From contig JAKBNI010000002.1 of assembly GCA_021831125.1 (NCBI GenBank), positions 1-60,338 of the forward strand: 60,338 nucleotides of DNA. Reading direction: 5' to 3'. Numbering within the stretch: the first letter of the stretch is position 1; each line of letters starts with the position of its first letter. The notes below the pieces were generated by a model. It had not been told where the DNA came from. It did not search any database and saw only the letters and a list, made by a program, of their open reading frames with translations. The translations under genes and the position numbers were made by a program. Below are positions 1 through 8,591 of this stretch, in pieces. Source of the DNA: Actinomycetes bacterium. GTDB taxonomy: Bacteria; Actinomycetota; Acidimicrobiia; Acidimicrobiales; RAAP-2.

Positions 1-124
1 GGACGCCGCCCGGGCCAAGGAACTTGACAGGTTCCTCCAGCGCTACAACACTTCTCGCTACCACACGGCCGTCGGGGGTCCTCCCATCAGCCGCGTGATG
101 AACGTGGCTGGGAGTTACAGCTAG
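1..124 (+). mobile_element. IS481-family transposase, C-terminal fragment cut by window start
   Basis: Reading from base 2, the frame gives about 40 residues ending in RYNTSRYHTAVGG, PPISRV and NVAGSYS before TAG at 122-124. The pattern YN-x-x-R-x-H-[TS]-A-x-GG-x-PPxxR near a C-terminus is typical of the DDE-domain end of IS481/IS3-like transposases, where it follows the last catalytic Glu. The catalytic residues lie outside the window, so completeness cannot be judged. The stop codon overlaps the stop of the next gene on the other strand, so no terminal inverted repeat can be placed between them. Confidence 0.75.
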
Positions 125-840
125 GGGACGAAGCCCCAGCAGTTGAACCGGAACGGCGCGTTGCCGTAGCCGTCCAACGACTGGGTCTCGCAGCGCACGT
201 CGCTTAGTCCCGACGCCTCGAGGAGGCCCACCGTCCACTCCCGGTCGTAGTACAGGTGCTCGAGCCCCGCGTAGCGACGCGCGTAGGCCGCCTCGCCCCC
301 GGCGGCCCGGACCCGCCGGCGCAGGTCCTCGGCGCGTCGGGCGGCGTCGGCCAGGTCCAGGATCGCGACGGCGCGAGTGGCGCGCGACACCATCGCCTCG
401 GCGACGCGCGCCGCGTAGTCGAGCGTCGGGAAGTAGATGAAGGTGCTCATCGAGACGACGACGTCGACCCGCGGCTCCGGGGCGAGGTCCAGGGCGTCAG
501 CGACGGCGAACTCGCCCTCGGGGATGGCCCGGGACGCGAGGCCCAGCTGGACCGACGAGCGGTCGATGCCCCCCACGCGCACGCCGGCCTCGGCCAGCGG
601 GAGGAGGAAGGCCCCCGCCCCGCAGCCCACGTCGACGACCGAGCCGCCCGCGGCGAGCCCGAGGGTCGCTCCCCAGCGTGCCACGTACTCGCGCCACGCC
701 CGCTCCGTCACGCCGCCGTGAGCCGAGTCGTAGCCGTCGGCGTCGATGAGACCCTGAAGGACGGATCCCGCGGCCCCGGGTAGGGCCCGCGACGCCCAGA
801 CGGCGTCCCAGCCCGTCGTGACGTCGCGACCGTCGGACAC
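121..840 (-). CDS. class I SAM-dependent methyltransferase
   Basis: The protein is about 239 residues. The SAM-binding motif I is VVDVGCGAGAF, followed by an acidic residue at the end of the next strand (GGIDRSS) and the motif-IV-like VDVVVSMSTF, so the fold is a Rossmann-type methyltransferase. The substrate is unknown. The ORF track starts at 1215, inside rlmN; I choose the GTG at 840 (first residues VSDGRDVTTGWDAVW), 11 nt after the rlmN stop, which makes the two genes an operon. Its stop TAG interlocks with the transposase stop in one CTAG tetramer. The C-terminus may have been altered by the IS insertion. Confidence 0.7.
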   Translation of the reverse strand: MSDGRDVTTGWDAVWASRALPGAAGSVLQGLIDADGYDSAHGGVTERAWREYVARWGATLGLAAGGSVVDVGCGAGAFLLPLAEAGVRVGGIDRSSVQLGLASRAIPEGEFAVADALDLAPEPRVDVVVSMSTFIYFPTLDYAARVAEAMVSRATRAVAILDLADAARRAEDLRRRVRAAGGEAAYARRYAGLEHLYYDREWTVGLLEASGLSDVRCETQSLDGYGNAPFRFNCWGFVP

Positions 841-851
841 CTCGCGGAACG

Positions 852-1919
852 TTAGGTCGCGACGCCCTCGCGCGGGGGTCGGGCCCCTCCGGGGCGCAGG
901 CCGACGCGTCGGCCCCGGCTGACCTGGGCCAGCTGACCGCACGCGGCCGCGATCGAGCGGCCCCGCGTGTTGCGCACGGTCGCGTTCAGCCCGCGCGCGA
1001 CCAGCCCGTCGCGGAAGGCCGTCACGCGCGCGGGCGCCGAGCCCCGCACCAAGAAGCCCGGGGTGGGGTTGAGCGGGATGAGGTTGACGTGGGCGCGCAG
1101 CGGCGCGGCGAACTCCACCAACTCGGCCAGGGCCGCGTCGGTGTCGTTGACCCCGTCGATGAGCGCCCACTCGAGGCTGAGCCGCCGGCCGGTGCGCTCG
1201 ACCCACGTGGTGCACGCGGCGAAGAGCCGCTCGAGCGGGTAGCGGCGATTGAGCGGGACCAGCTCGTCGCGCGCGGCGTCGTTCGCCGCGTGCAGCGAGA
1301 GCGCCAGGGTGACCGGGAGGCCCTCGGCGGCGAGGCGCTCGATGGCCGGGGCCACCCCGACGGTGGAGACGGTGAGGTGCCGGGCCGAGAGGCCGACGTC
1401 GCCCCCGAGGCGCCGCAGCGCCGCGACGGTGACCGCGTAGTTGGCGAGCGGCTCGCCCATGCCCATGAAGACGACGTTGGAGAGACGGGCCGGGCGGGCC
1501 TCACGCCGGGCCACCACGACCTGCTCGAGGACCTCGCCGAGGGTGAGGTGGCGGGTGAAGCCGGCCTGGCCCGTCGCGCAGAACGTGCAGCCCATCGCGC
1601 AGCCCGCCTGGGAGGAGACGCACACCGTCACGCGGTCGTCGTAGTGCATCAGGACCGTCTCGATGGTCGCCCCGTCGGGCAGCGAGAACAGCCACTTGCG
1701 CGTGCCGCCCCGGTCGCTCACCACCTCCTCGACCGGGGTGAGCGCGGCCGGGTGGGCGGCGCCCAGGCGCGCGCGCAGGGCGCGCGGGACCGTCGTCACC
1801 TCGTCCAGGCCCTGACCCTCGGCCCACAGGCCCCGCCACAGCTGGTCCAGGCGGTAACGGGGCTCGCCGGCGAGCTCGTCGGCGAGCTCGTCGCGGGAGA
1901 GTCCGTAGAGTGAGGCCAC
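852..1919 (-). CDS. rlmN: dual-specificity 23S rRNA/tRNA adenine-C2 methyltransferase RlmN
   Basis: The radical-SAM enzyme methylates C2 of A2503 in 23S rRNA and A37 in some tRNAs. The protein has 355 residues, the usual family length. The radical-SAM cluster motif CxxxCxxC is seen as CAMGCTFC (C107, C111, C114), followed by ATGQAGF. Also visible are the SAM-binding GMGEPLANY and the C-terminal VRNTRGRSIAAACGQL, which carries the second catalytic cysteine. The start is GTG at 1919. There is no Shine-Dalgarno sequence, but TAGCGT ends 6 nt before the GTG, suggesting a leaderless mRNA. The methyltransferase gene follows in the same operon. Confidence 0.95.
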   Translation of the reverse strand: MASLYGLSRDELADELAGEPRYRLDQLWRGLWAEGQGLDEVTTVPRALRARLGAAHPAALTPVEEVVSDRGGTRKWLFSLPDGATIETVLMHYDDRVTVCVSSQAGCAMGCTFCATGQAGFTRHLTLGEVLEQVVVARREARPARLSNVVFMGMGEPLANYAVTVAALRRLGGDVGLSARHLTVSTVGVAPAIERLAAEGLPVTLALSLHAANDAARDELVPLNRRYPLERLFAACTTWVERTGRRLSLEWALIDGVNDTDAALAELVEFAAPLRAHVNLIPLNPTPGFLVRGSAPARVTAFRDGLVARGLNATVRNTRGRSIAAACGQLAQVSRGRRVGLRPGGARPPREGVAT

Positions 1920-1925
1920 GCGACC

Positions 1926-1931
1926 ACGCTA
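1926..1931 (-). promoter_or_regulatory. putative leaderless -10 element of rlmN
   Basis: On the minus strand TAGCGT is followed by exactly 6 nt (ggtcgc) and then the GTG start of rlmN. This fits a TANNNT -10 box with transcription beginning at the G of the start codon. No -35 consensus is seen. Confidence 0.5.
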
Positions 1932-2060
1932 GGGGCGACGTCCGCCCGCCCGCGGCGGCGCGAAGGGGACACCACGCTCACCACCGACGACGTCACCCGC
2001 CACCTCGGCCTGCTCGACGGGGTACGACGCTCGCGCCCGGGCGGGCGCGAGCGCTGGACC

Positions 2061-2066
2061 TACCAT
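2061..2066 (+). promoter_or_regulatory. putative leaderless -10 element of the YjbR-like gene
   Basis: TACCAT is followed by 6 nt (ggccgg) and the ATG at 2073. The spacing equals that of several other genes here without a Shine-Dalgarno sequence. Confidence 0.4.
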
Positions 2067-2072
2067 GGCCGG

Positions 2073-2318
2073 ATGGTCGCGCGACTGATCGACCAGTCCC
2101 ACCTCGCGATCCGCACCGGCTTCGCCGAGCGCGACGCCCTCTGCGAGGCGGCCCCGGCGACCTTCAGCGTCCCGTCGGCGATGAGCGCGCACATGACCGT
2201 CGTGGCCGACCTCGTCGGCGGCGACCGCGGGGCGATCGAGGCGGCCCTGGACGCGGCGTGGCTCCTCCAGCGCGACCTCGACGAGGGCCGGCCCGAGCCC
2301 CCTCGCGGGTCTGCTTGA
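2073..2318 (+). CDS. MmcQ/YjbR-like (double-wing DNA-binding type) small protein
   Basis: The 81-residue product has the C-terminal pattern of the MmcQ/YjbR family: ETF-like PATFSVPSAMSAHMTVV and a final helix with ALDAAWLLQR. The family is small, of unclear function, and often called DNA-binding from structure only. The frame stays open upstream to 1914 and reads family-like residues (DDVTRHLGLL, RERWTYHGR), but has no ATG, GTG or TTG there. Either the gene really starts at ATG 2073, supported by a leaderless -10, or the N-terminal part is broken. Function is not assigned. Confidence 0.5.
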   Translation: MVARLIDQSHLAIRTGFAERDALCEAAPATFSVPSAMSAHMTVVADLVGGDRGAIEAALDAAWLLQRDLDEGRPEPPRGSA

Positions 2319-2355
2319 CTCTCTAGCGGCCCCTCCCGGGGCGGACTGGAGGACC

Positions 2356-3132
2356 ATGGAACTCTCGAACACCTCGGCCGTCGTCACCGGCGGCGCGTCG
2401 GGCCTCGGTGAGGCCACCGCGCGCGCGCTCGCGGCCCGGGGGGTCGCCGTCGTGGTGGCCGACCTCAACGACGGCGCCGGCGAGGCCCTGGCCAGCGAGA
2501 TCGGTGGGGCCTTCGCCCACTGCGACGTCACCGACCCCGACCAGGTCATCGCCGCGATCGAGGCCGGCCGGGCCCGCGGCCCCCTGCGCTCGGTCGTCAA
2601 CTGCGCCGGCATCGGCTGGGCGACCCGCACGATCGGCAAGGACGGCGAGTACGCCTCGGCCCACGACCTCGACCTCTACCGCAAGGTCATCGAGGTCAAC
2701 CTCGTGGGCACCTTCAACGTCTGCCGGCTCGCGGCGACCGCCATGAGCCACAACGAGCCCGACGCCGACGGCGGGCGCGGCGCGATCGTCAACACCGCCT
2801 CGGTGGCGGCCGAGGACGGCCAGATCGGCCAGGTCGCCTACTCCTCCTCCAAGGGCGGGGTCGTCGGGCTGACCCTGCCGCTCGCGCGCGACCTGGCCGT
2901 GGTGGGCATCCGGGTCAACACCATCCTGCCCGGGCTGATCGACACCCCGATCTACGGCTCGGGGCCGGCGAGCGAGGAGTTCAAGGCCCGCCTGGGCACC
3001 GGGGTCCTCTTCCCCAAGCGGCTCGGCCACAGCGAGGAGTTCGCCAGCCTGGCCGTGGAGCTCCTCGCCAACAGCTACATGAACGCCGAGTCCATCCGCC
3101 TCGACGCCGGCATCCGCATGCAGCCGAAGTAG
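2356..3132 (+). CDS. short-chain dehydrogenase/reductase, 3-hydroxyacyl-CoA dehydrogenase-like
   Basis: This 258-residue classical SDR has the nucleotide-binding [10 protein letters not shown] (residues 11-20), an acidic residue after the second strand (VVADLND, NAD preference), the structural NCAGIG and the catalytic Ser plus YSSSK. The [13 protein letters not shown] stretch and [15 protein letters not shown] resemble type II 3-hydroxyacyl-CoA dehydrogenases (HSD17B10-like), so a role in acyl-CoA oxidation is likely, but the substrate is inferred. GGAGG precedes the ATG by a few bases. The gene appears monocistronic. Confidence 0.8.
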   Translation: MELSNTSAVVTGGASGLGEATARALAARGVAVVVADLNDGAGEALASEIGGAFAHCDVTDPDQVIAAIEAGRARGPLRSVVNCAGIGWATRTIGKDGEYASAHDLDLYRKVIEVNLVGTFNVCRLAATAMSHNEPDADGGRGAIVNTASVAAEDGQIGQVAYSSSKGGVVGLTLPLARDLAVVGIRVNTILPGLIDTPIYGSGPASEEFKARLGTGVLFPKRLGHSEEFASLAVELLANSYMNAESIRLDAGIRMQPK

Positions 3133-3178
3133 CCCCTCGGGCCCGGGGACGAGGCGAGCGCGAGCGCACCCGCTGGTT

Positions 3179-3184
3179 TACGCT
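3179..3184 (+). promoter_or_regulatory. putative leaderless -10 element of the MarP-like gene
   Basis: TACGCT is followed by 6 nt (tcggcc) and the GTG start at 3191; there is no Shine-Dalgarno sequence. Confidence 0.5.
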
Positions 3185-3190
3185 TCGGCC

Positions 3191-4339
3191 GTGGACTGGT
3201 TCGACCTGATCATCGCCGTGCTGGTGCTCCTGGCCGCGATCACCGGCTGGGCCGACGGCGCCATCACCCGGGTGCTCCACGTGGCCGGCCTGGCCGTCGG
3301 GTTCTTCGCGATGGTGGCGCTCGCCCCCTCGCTCTCGAGCCGGATCACCCACGGGGTCGCGCGCCCGGTCGTGGCGCTCGTGATCGTGGGGGTCGGCACG
3401 GTGCTGTGCGGGGTCGCCGGGCGGGTGCTGGGCGGGTTCTTCTCCCGGGCCCTGCACACGATCCACTTGGGCGTCGTCGACCGGGTCGGCGGGGTGCTGG
3501 TGGGCGCCGCCTCGGCCCTCGTCGGCTGCTGGCTCATCGCCGGCCTGCTCGCCTCGACGACCTGGGGCTCGGTCGCCACCCAGGTCCAGGGCTCGGCGAT
3601 CCTGCGCGCGGTCGACGCGGTGATGCCGCCCCTGCCGGCGGTCGAGCAGCGGGTCCAGACGCTGCTGCGCCAGGCCGACCTCCCGGCGATCTTCGCCGAG
3701 GTCATCGCCCCGACGCTCACCCCGCCGCTGGCGCTCACCCGCCTGCCGGCCTCGCGCAGCCCGGTCGGGGGTCCCCCGGGCGTCGTGAAGGTCCTCGCGA
3801 CGGGGGGCTGCGCGGGCGCCTCGGAGGGCACCGCGTTCTACGTCCGGCCCGCGATCGCGGTGACCAACGCCCACGTCGTCGCGGGCCGCCGTCGCGTCAC
3901 CGTCGACGGCGCGCCGGCCACCGTCGTCGCCTACGACGCCACCGACGACCTCGCCCTCGTGCGGGTGTCGAGGGCCGGGGCGCCCCTGCCGCTCTCGAGC
4001 GCGGCCCCGGCCCGCGGCCAGCGCCTCGACGTGGTCGGCTTCCCGCTCGACGCCGCGCGCACCCTCACCCCGGCCTACATGGAGGGCCCCACCACCGCCC
4101 TCAGCCGTGACATCTACGGCGGCCACCTGCAGGCCCGCACCTTCTACGTGCTCGAGGCCCGCGTCGAGCCGGGCAACTCGGGCAGCCCGGTGCTCGCGGG
4201 TGGGCGGGCCGTGGCGGTCGTCGAGTCCATGTCGGCGAGCCAGCCGGCCACGGGCTACGCCATCCCGGTCTCGGTGCTGGCGCCCCTGCTCGCGCACGTG
4301 GGCACCCGGCCGGTCTCGACCGGCGCGTGCGTCAACTGA
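3191..4339 (+). CDS. MarP-like membrane serine protease (CvpA domain plus trypsin-like domain)
   Basis: The 382-residue protein has about four N-terminal membrane segments (residues 1-125) of the CvpA/colicin-V-production type, then an extracytoplasmic chymotrypsin-fold protease. The catalytic triad is seen as H228 in TNAHVV, D253 in DDLALV and S330 in EPGNSGSPV. Two cysteines of the protease domain are visible. This is the architecture of Mycobacterium MarP (Rv3671c), which protects against acid and oxidative stress by cleaving periplasmic targets. The same role here is inference. The start is GTG, probably leaderless. The 3' end overlaps the opposite-strand gene by 8 bp. Confidence 0.85.
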   Translation: MDWFDLIIAVLVLLAAITGWADGAITRVLHVAGLAVGFFAMVALAPSLSSRITHGVARPVVALVIVGVGTVLCGVAGRVLGGFFSRALHTIHLGVVDRVGGVLVGAASALVGCWLIAGLLASTTWGSVATQVQGSAILRAVDAVMPPLPAVEQRVQTLLRQADLPAIFAEVIAPTLTPPLALTRLPASRSPVGGPPGVVKVLATGGCAGASEGTAFYVRPAIAVTNAHVVAGRRRVTVDGAPATVVAYDATDDLALVRVSRAGAPLPLSSAAPARGQRLDVVGFPLDAARTLTPAYMEGPTTALSRDIYGGHLQARTFYVLEARVEPGNSGSPVLAGGRAVAVVESMSASQPATGYAIPVSVLAPLLAHVGTRPVSTGACVN

Positions 4340-4730
4340 GCGGGGGACCCCCCGGCGCCCGGCCGCTCCCGGCGCGCGCCCCGACGTGGGGTGAGCGCAC
4401 GACGTAGGTGGTGGGCGCCCACGAGCGCGGGACCGACCGGTACTCCCCGCGCCGCTCGAGGCGCGTGGCGCGGCGCCCGCGGGTGCCGCCGAGCACGGTC
4501 AGGCTGAGCCCGGCGGCGACGATCGCGAGGCCCACCACGAGGGTCAGGGCCGAGTGCAGGCAGCTCCCGGCGCCGCCGAGGTGCGCGCCCGAGGACGTGC
4601 AGGCGCCCGTCCCGCTGCCGCCCGCGACGATGACGGCGACGCCCGCCGCGACGCCGACGAGACCCGTCGCGACGGCGAGGAGGAGCGCGCGCGGGACCCG
4701 AGCGCGCGGCGGGTCCGAGTCCTGGCCCAT
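4332..4730 (-). CDS. small two-helix membrane protein, unknown function
   Basis: I place the start at ATG 4730 (MGQDSDPPRARVPRAL) because GGGGAGGG lies just upstream; the longer ORF start in the track lacks such a signal. The 132-residue product has two hydrophobic segments (LLLAVATGLVGVAAGVAVIV and ALTLVVGLAIVAAGLSLTVL) separated by a short loop with two cysteines (GTGACTSSG, GSCLHS), and a basic C-terminal tail. No family is recognised. It converges on the MarP-like gene with an 8-bp overlap. Confidence 0.5.
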   Translation of the reverse strand: MGQDSDPPRARVPRALLLAVATGLVGVAAGVAVIVAGGSGTGACTSSGAHLGGAGSCLHSALTLVVGLAIVAAGLSLTVLGGTRGRRATRLERRGEYRSVPRSWAPTTYVVRSPHVGARAGSGRAPGGPPLS

Positions 4731-5372
4731 CACCCTCCCCTGGTCTAACGGTGGCGAGAGTGAACCGTACGCACCGAGACTCACCAGGGGGTCCCCGGGG
4801 GCCCAACGACGCCTCAACGCGGGGGACCCGCCTCCACCGGTCCGCCCCCGACCGGTCGTCACTGGGCGCGACGCGGGGAGGTCCCCAGGCGTCGACGACC
4901 GAGCGGGCGCGGAAACCTACAGATTATGTAGTCCCTGGTGTAGGGCGTCGCCGGTCTTGACCGTTGTGGCGCCATTGGGATAGACCGGTTCGTCGCAAGG
5001 GCACGCGTCGCGCCGGCCGGGGGCCGGCGCGACGTTTACGTGGACCCGGAGGACAGCCCGTGAAGAGACGCGTGGCCGCCCTCGGCGCGCCGTGCCTCGC
5101 CGGGACCCCCCCGCCCTGGTGGGATCCGGGGGGCCGCCGGCGCGGCGAGCGCGATGAGCCGCGACTAGATCGAGACCCTCACGACCGCGACGATCCAGGC
5201 CCGCGTGATGCTGAGCCCGTGCACCGACACCTTCGGGCACCGGGGCCGTCGAGGTCGCCACGCGCGGGCTGGAGATCGAGGCGACCTCGGGAACCCACGA
5301 CGCCGCGACCCTCTCGTTCGGCGCGTCCTACCCCTCGCCCACCCCGAGCGTCGCCCACTCAGCCGCGGCGGC
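4731..5372. other. gene-poor stretch with possible decayed secreted-protein gene
   Basis: No ORF here is convincing. It holds a possible promoter (TTGACC 4957-4962, 18 bp, TAGACC 4981-4986), a perfect hairpin at 5006-5034, and a GGAGG-preceded GTG near 5060 reading MKRRVAALGAPCLAG, which looks like a signal peptide but soon becomes low-complexity. A stretch in another frame near 5250-5370 reads VEVATRGLEIEATSGTHDAA, as real coding sequence might. A frameshifted, decaying gene is possible. Confidence 0.35.
5006..5034 (+). repeat. perfect 13-bp inverted repeat with 3-nt loop
   Basis: The arms CGTCGCGCCGGCC and GGCCGGCGCGACG pair perfectly around GGG, and TTTACG follows on the plus strand. It could be a terminator or attenuator in front of the decayed reading frame at about 5060, but there is no real T-tract and no clear upstream gene to terminate. 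Confidence 0.5.
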
Positions 5373-6734
5373 TCAGATCGCCGCGAGGTCGGCCACGTTG
5401 TCGAAGCGCGCGAACTCCCCGCGCCAGGTCAGGTGGGCGGTCCTCGTCGGGCCGTTGCGGTTCTTGCCCACGATGACCTCGACGTCGGACTTCTGGTCGT
5501 TGGGCACGTCGCCGTAGATCTCGGGGCGGAAGAGGAAGAGCACCACGTCGGCGTCCTGCTCGAGCGAGCCCGACTCACGCAGATCCGACATCATCGGACG
5601 CTTGTCGGCGCGATCTTCGAGCTTGCGGCTCAGCTGGCTGAGCGCCACCACCGGGCACTCGAGCTCGCGGGCGAGGATCTTGAGCGACCGGCTCATCTCG
5701 GCCACCTCGACCTGGCGGTTCTCGGCCCGGCCCCGACTGCTCATGAGCTGCAGGTAGTCGATGATGACGACCCCGAGGTCGCCGTTCTGCTGCTTGACCC
5801 GCCGCGCCCGGGCCCGCACGTCCATCACGGTGAGGCTGGGGTTATCGTCGATGAAGACCTTGGCCGACTGCAGGAAGCTGAAGGCCTCGTGGGCCCGGTT
5901 CCAGTCCGCCTCGGAGAGGTCGCCGGTGCGCAGCTTGGACGAGTCGATGCGCGCGGTCGAGGCGAGGATGCGCTCGGCCAGCTCCTGGCGGCTCATCTCG
6001 AGGGAGAAGAAGAGCGCCGGACGCCCGACGACGGCCCCGACGTGGATGAGGATACCCAGCGCGAAGGCCGTCTTACCGGTGGCCGGGCGGGCGCCGACGA
6101 TCGTCATCGAGCTCGGCTGGAGCCCCTGGAGGACGGCGTCGAGGGCGTGGTAGCCGGTGGACAGGCCGTTCAGCTGGCCCCGGGTCTCGCCGCGCTGCTC
6201 GAGGATGTCGGCCTCGGCGAGCAGCAGGCGCTGGAGCGGTGAGACCGAGTCGGTCTTGCGCTCGTCGCCGATCGCGTTGATCTTGCGCTCGGCCTCATCG
6301 AGCAGGCCCACCACGTCGTCGGTCGCCTGGTAGGCGTCGTCCATGATCTCCCCGGCGGCGGCGATGAGCTTGCGCTGCTGGGACTTCTCGCGCACCAGCT
6401 CGGCGTAGTGCTGGGCGTTGGCGACCGAGGGCGTGTTCATCTGCAGAGAGCTGAGCAGCGCCAGCTCCACCCCGACCGCGCCGTGCTCGTGGAGCTTGGC
6501 CTGGACCGTCACGTAGTCGACCGGCTCGCCGGCGTGGGCGAGCGCCACGACCGCCGAGAAGATCTGGCCGTGCAGGGGACGGTAGAAGTCCTCGGCGGTG
6601 ACCGTCTCGTAGGCCACCGAGACGGCCTCGGGCGAGAGCAGCATCGCGCCGATAAGGGACTCCTCGGCCTCGAGGGCGTGCGGCGGGACCCGCCCGCCCG
6701 ACGACGCGGTCCGCGGGGTCTCGATCTGGGTCAT
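5373..6734 (-). CDS. dnaB: replicative DNA helicase DnaB
   Basis: The hexameric 5'-3' helicase unwinds DNA at the replication fork. I use ATG 6734 (MTQIETPRTASS), which has GGAG just upstream; the track start is 13 codons longer. The 453-residue protein has the N-terminal primase-binding domain (PPHALEAEESLIGAML) and the RecA-like domain with Walker A GARPATGKTAF, Walker B VVIIDYLQLM and the C-terminal RPEIYGD region. No intein is present. It is the last gene of the rpsF-ssb-rpsR-rplI-dnaB series, but a hairpin in the 147-bp gap after rplI may separate it. Confidence 0.95.
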   Translation of the reverse strand: MTQIETPRTASSGGRVPPHALEAEESLIGAMLLSPEAVSVAYETVTAEDFYRPLHGQIFSAVVALAHAGEPVDYVTVQAKLHEHGAVGVELALLSSLQMNTPSVANAQHYAELVREKSQQRKLIAAAGEIMDDAYQATDDVVGLLDEAERKINAIGDERKTDSVSPLQRLLLAEADILEQRGETRGQLNGLSTGYHALDAVLQGLQPSSMTIVGARPATGKTAFALGILIHVGAVVGRPALFFSLEMSRQELAERILASTARIDSSKLRTGDLSEADWNRAHEAFSFLQSAKVFIDDNPSLTVMDVRARARRVKQQNGDLGVVIIDYLQLMSSRGRAENRQVEVAEMSRSLKILARELECPVVALSQLSRKLEDRADKRPMMSDLRESGSLEQDADVVLFLFRPEIYGDVPNDQKSDVEVIVGKNRNGPTRTAHLTWRGEFARFDNVADLAAI

Positions 6735-6840
6735 AGGTCTCCAACGGTCGCCGACGGGCCATGTGCAGCACAAGATGCCAAGGCTGCGTTTTTCCTGTGG
6801 ACGGCCACGCGACGATTGTGGACCCGCCCTGTGACGCGAA

Positions 6841-6863
6841 ACGCCGGGGCAGGGCCCCGGCGT
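6841..6863 (-). terminator. GC-rich hairpin between rplI and dnaB
   Basis: ACGCCGGGGC and GCCCCGGCGT form a perfect 10-bp stem with a 3-nt loop. It sits 19 nt after the rplI stop on the transcribed strand and is followed by TTCGCG. There is no long T-tract, so termination may be partial. Confidence 0.5.
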
Positions 6864-6881
6864 GCCGCGAGGTGGGGGTCG

Positions 6882-7328
6882 CTACTTCGCGACGACCTCC
6901 AGCGAGATCGTGGCGGTCACCCCGTCGAAGAGGAAGGCCTCGAGCGTCGCCGGACCGACCTCCTTCAGGTGCTCGCCCATGCGGATCTGGTGGCGGTCGA
7001 GGGTGACCCCGGTCGCCCGGCGCAGCGCGTCGGCGACGTCGCCCTCGGTCACCGACCCGAACAGACGGCCGTTCTGGCCGGCCCGGGCCTCGAGGGTGAG
7101 CGTGGCCGCCTCGATCGCGGCCTTCTGGGTCAGGGCCGCGTCGCGACTCTTCACGTCGAGCAGGTCACGGGCCTTGCGCATCGCGGTGGCCTGGGCCTCG
7201 GTCGCGTCGCTCGCCACGAGGGCCGCCCCCGAGGGCAGGAGGAAGTTGCGGGCGTAGCCCGGCCGCACCGCGACGATGTCGCCGCGCCGGCCGAGGCCGG
7301 CCACGTCGGTTCGCAGCAGCACCTTCAT
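6882..7328 (-). CDS. rplI: 50S ribosomal protein bL9
   Basis: The 148-residue protein has the two-domain bL9 layout: the N-terminal rRNA-binding domain [19 protein letters not shown] with [14 protein letters not shown], a long central helix, and the C-terminal domain ([16 protein letters not shown]). It binds 23S rRNA near the L1 stalk. The ATG overlaps the rpsR stop in an ATGA, implying translational coupling. Confidence 0.95.
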   Translation of the reverse strand: MKVLLRTDVAGLGRRGDIVAVRPGYARNFLLPSGAALVASDATEAQATAMRKARDLLDVKSRDAALTQKAAIEAATLTLEARAGQNGRLFGSVTEGDVADALRRATGVTLDRHQIRMGEHLKEVGPATLEAFLFDGVTATISLEVVAK

Positions 7329-7759
7329 CGCTCGTCCCCCTCGCTCGCCGCCTCGAAGACCTCCTCGGCGACCGAGGCGTCCTCGAGCAGCTCGGCCGTC
7401 GGGGTCGACTCGGACTCGGGGGCCTCCACCGACTCGCCGCGCGGCGGGCGCCCGCCGCGGCCGCCGCCGCGGCCCCGGCGCTCGGTCACCGTGCGCTGGG
7501 TGTAGGGCAGCAGGGCGAGCTCCCGGGCCGTCTTGATCGCCTCGGAGACGTCACGCTGGTGCTGCTGGCAGTTGCCCGACACCTTGCGGCCGCGGATCTT
7601 GCCGCGGTCCGAGATGTACTTGCGCAGCTGGGCCAGGTCCTTGTAGTCGACCCGGTCCACGCCGTGCTGGCAAAACGCGCAGGGCTTCTTCTTCACCCCG
7701 CGGCGCGTGTCCACCTTGGGCGCGCGCTTGGGGGGCTTGGGGTTGTTGATCCGGGGCAT
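7325..7759 (-). CDS. rpsR: 30S ribosomal protein bS18 with long C-terminal tail
   Basis: Residues 1-90 are a normal bS18 ([56 protein letters not shown]), with the Cys motifs of zinc-binding type S18. About 50 extra residues follow: an Arg/Gly run ([15 protein letters not shown]) and then an acidic tail rich in Glu, Ser and Ala. The total is 144 residues against the usual 75-90. I start at ATG 7759, which overlaps the ssb stop by one base (TAATG). Tail function is unknown. Confidence 0.93.
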   Translation of the reverse strand: MPRINNPKPPKRAPKVDTRRGVKKKPCAFCQHGVDRVDYKDLAQLRKYISDRGKIRGRKVSGNCQQHQRDVSEAIKTARELALLPYTQRTVTERRGRGGGRGGRPPRGESVEAPESESTPTAELLEDASVAEEVFEAASEGDER

Positions 7760-8208
7760 TAGAAGGGCTCCTCGTCGAAGTTGTAGGTCGTGGGCTCGTT
7801 GGGCCGCGGGGTGGAGCGCTCGGGCGCCGAGTAGCCACCGCCCTCGCCCCGGGGGATCTTCGTGACGACCGCGGTGGCGTAGCGCAGCGACGGGGCGATC
7901 TCGTCGGCGTTGATCTCGACGATCGAGCGCTTCTCGCCGCTCTCGGTCTCCCAGCTGCGCTGCTCGAGCCGGCCCGTGACGATGACCCGGGTGCCCTTGG
8001 TGAGCGAGTTCGCCGCGTTCTCGGCCATCGCGCCGTAGCCGGCCACCTCGAAGTAGGAGACGCGCTCCTCCCACTCCTGGGTCTGGCGGTTCTGCCAGCG
8101 ACGGTTCACCGCCACCGACAGCCGCACGGCCGCCTGGCCGCTGTTGAGGAACTTCAGTTCGGGGTCCCGCGTGATGTTGCCCACCACGGTGATCGAGTTG
8201 TCGGGCAT
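7759..8208 (-). CDS. ssb: single-stranded DNA-binding protein
   Basis: The 149-residue OB-fold protein ([45 protein letters not shown]) binds ssDNA during replication and repair. The acidic C-terminal tip that docks partner proteins is FDEEPF, a variant of the usual DDDIPF. The linker is short. It lies between rpsF and rpsR as in other Actinobacteria. Confidence 0.95.
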   Translation of the reverse strand: MPDNSITVVGNITRDPELKFLNSGQAAVRLSVAVNRRWQNRQTQEWEERVSYFEVAGYGAMAENAANSLTKGTRVIVTGRLEQRSWETESGEKRSIVEINADEIAPSLRYATAVVTKIPRGEGGGYSAPERSTPRPNEPTTYNFDEEPF

Positions 8209-8232
8209 GGTCTCTCCTTGACTGCGCCGACC

Positions 8233-8556
8233 CTAGGCCTCGGCCGCGACGCGGGCCGGGGCGCGGTCGTGCCGGCGCAGGATCTTGAAGCGCAGGACCT
8301 CGTCCGACAGGGTCAGGATGCGATCCAACTCGTCGACGGTCGACGACTCCCCCGCGAACTCGACCACCACGTAGTAGCCCTCCTTGCGCTTCTTGATCTC
8401 GTAGGCCAGGGGACGCTTCCCCCAACGGTCGATGGCGCCGGGGCTGCCGCCGTGGCTGCGGATCGTCTCCAGGGCGCGGTCGAGGGCCTGCTGGATCGAC
8501 TGGGCGTCGACGGTCGTGTCGAACACGATCATCGTCTCGTAGGGCCGTAGGGCCAT
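8233..8556 (-). CDS. rpsF: 30S ribosomal protein bS6
   Basis: The 107-residue protein shows the ferredoxin-like bS6 pattern ([54 protein letters not shown]). It heterodimerises with bS18 on the 30S platform. The start ATG has AAAGGAAC upstream. It heads the rpsF-ssb-rpsR-rplI operon. A TAGACT element about 90 nt upstream is the likely -10. Confidence 0.95.
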   Translation of the reverse strand: MALRPYETMIVFDTTVDAQSIQQALDRALETIRSHGGSPGAIDRWGKRPLAYEIKKRKEGYYVVVEFAGESSTVDELDRILTLSDEVLRFKILRRHDRAPARVAAEA

Positions 8557-8591
8557 ATGGCTGTTCCTTTCCCTCTGGACCGGCGTGCCGG

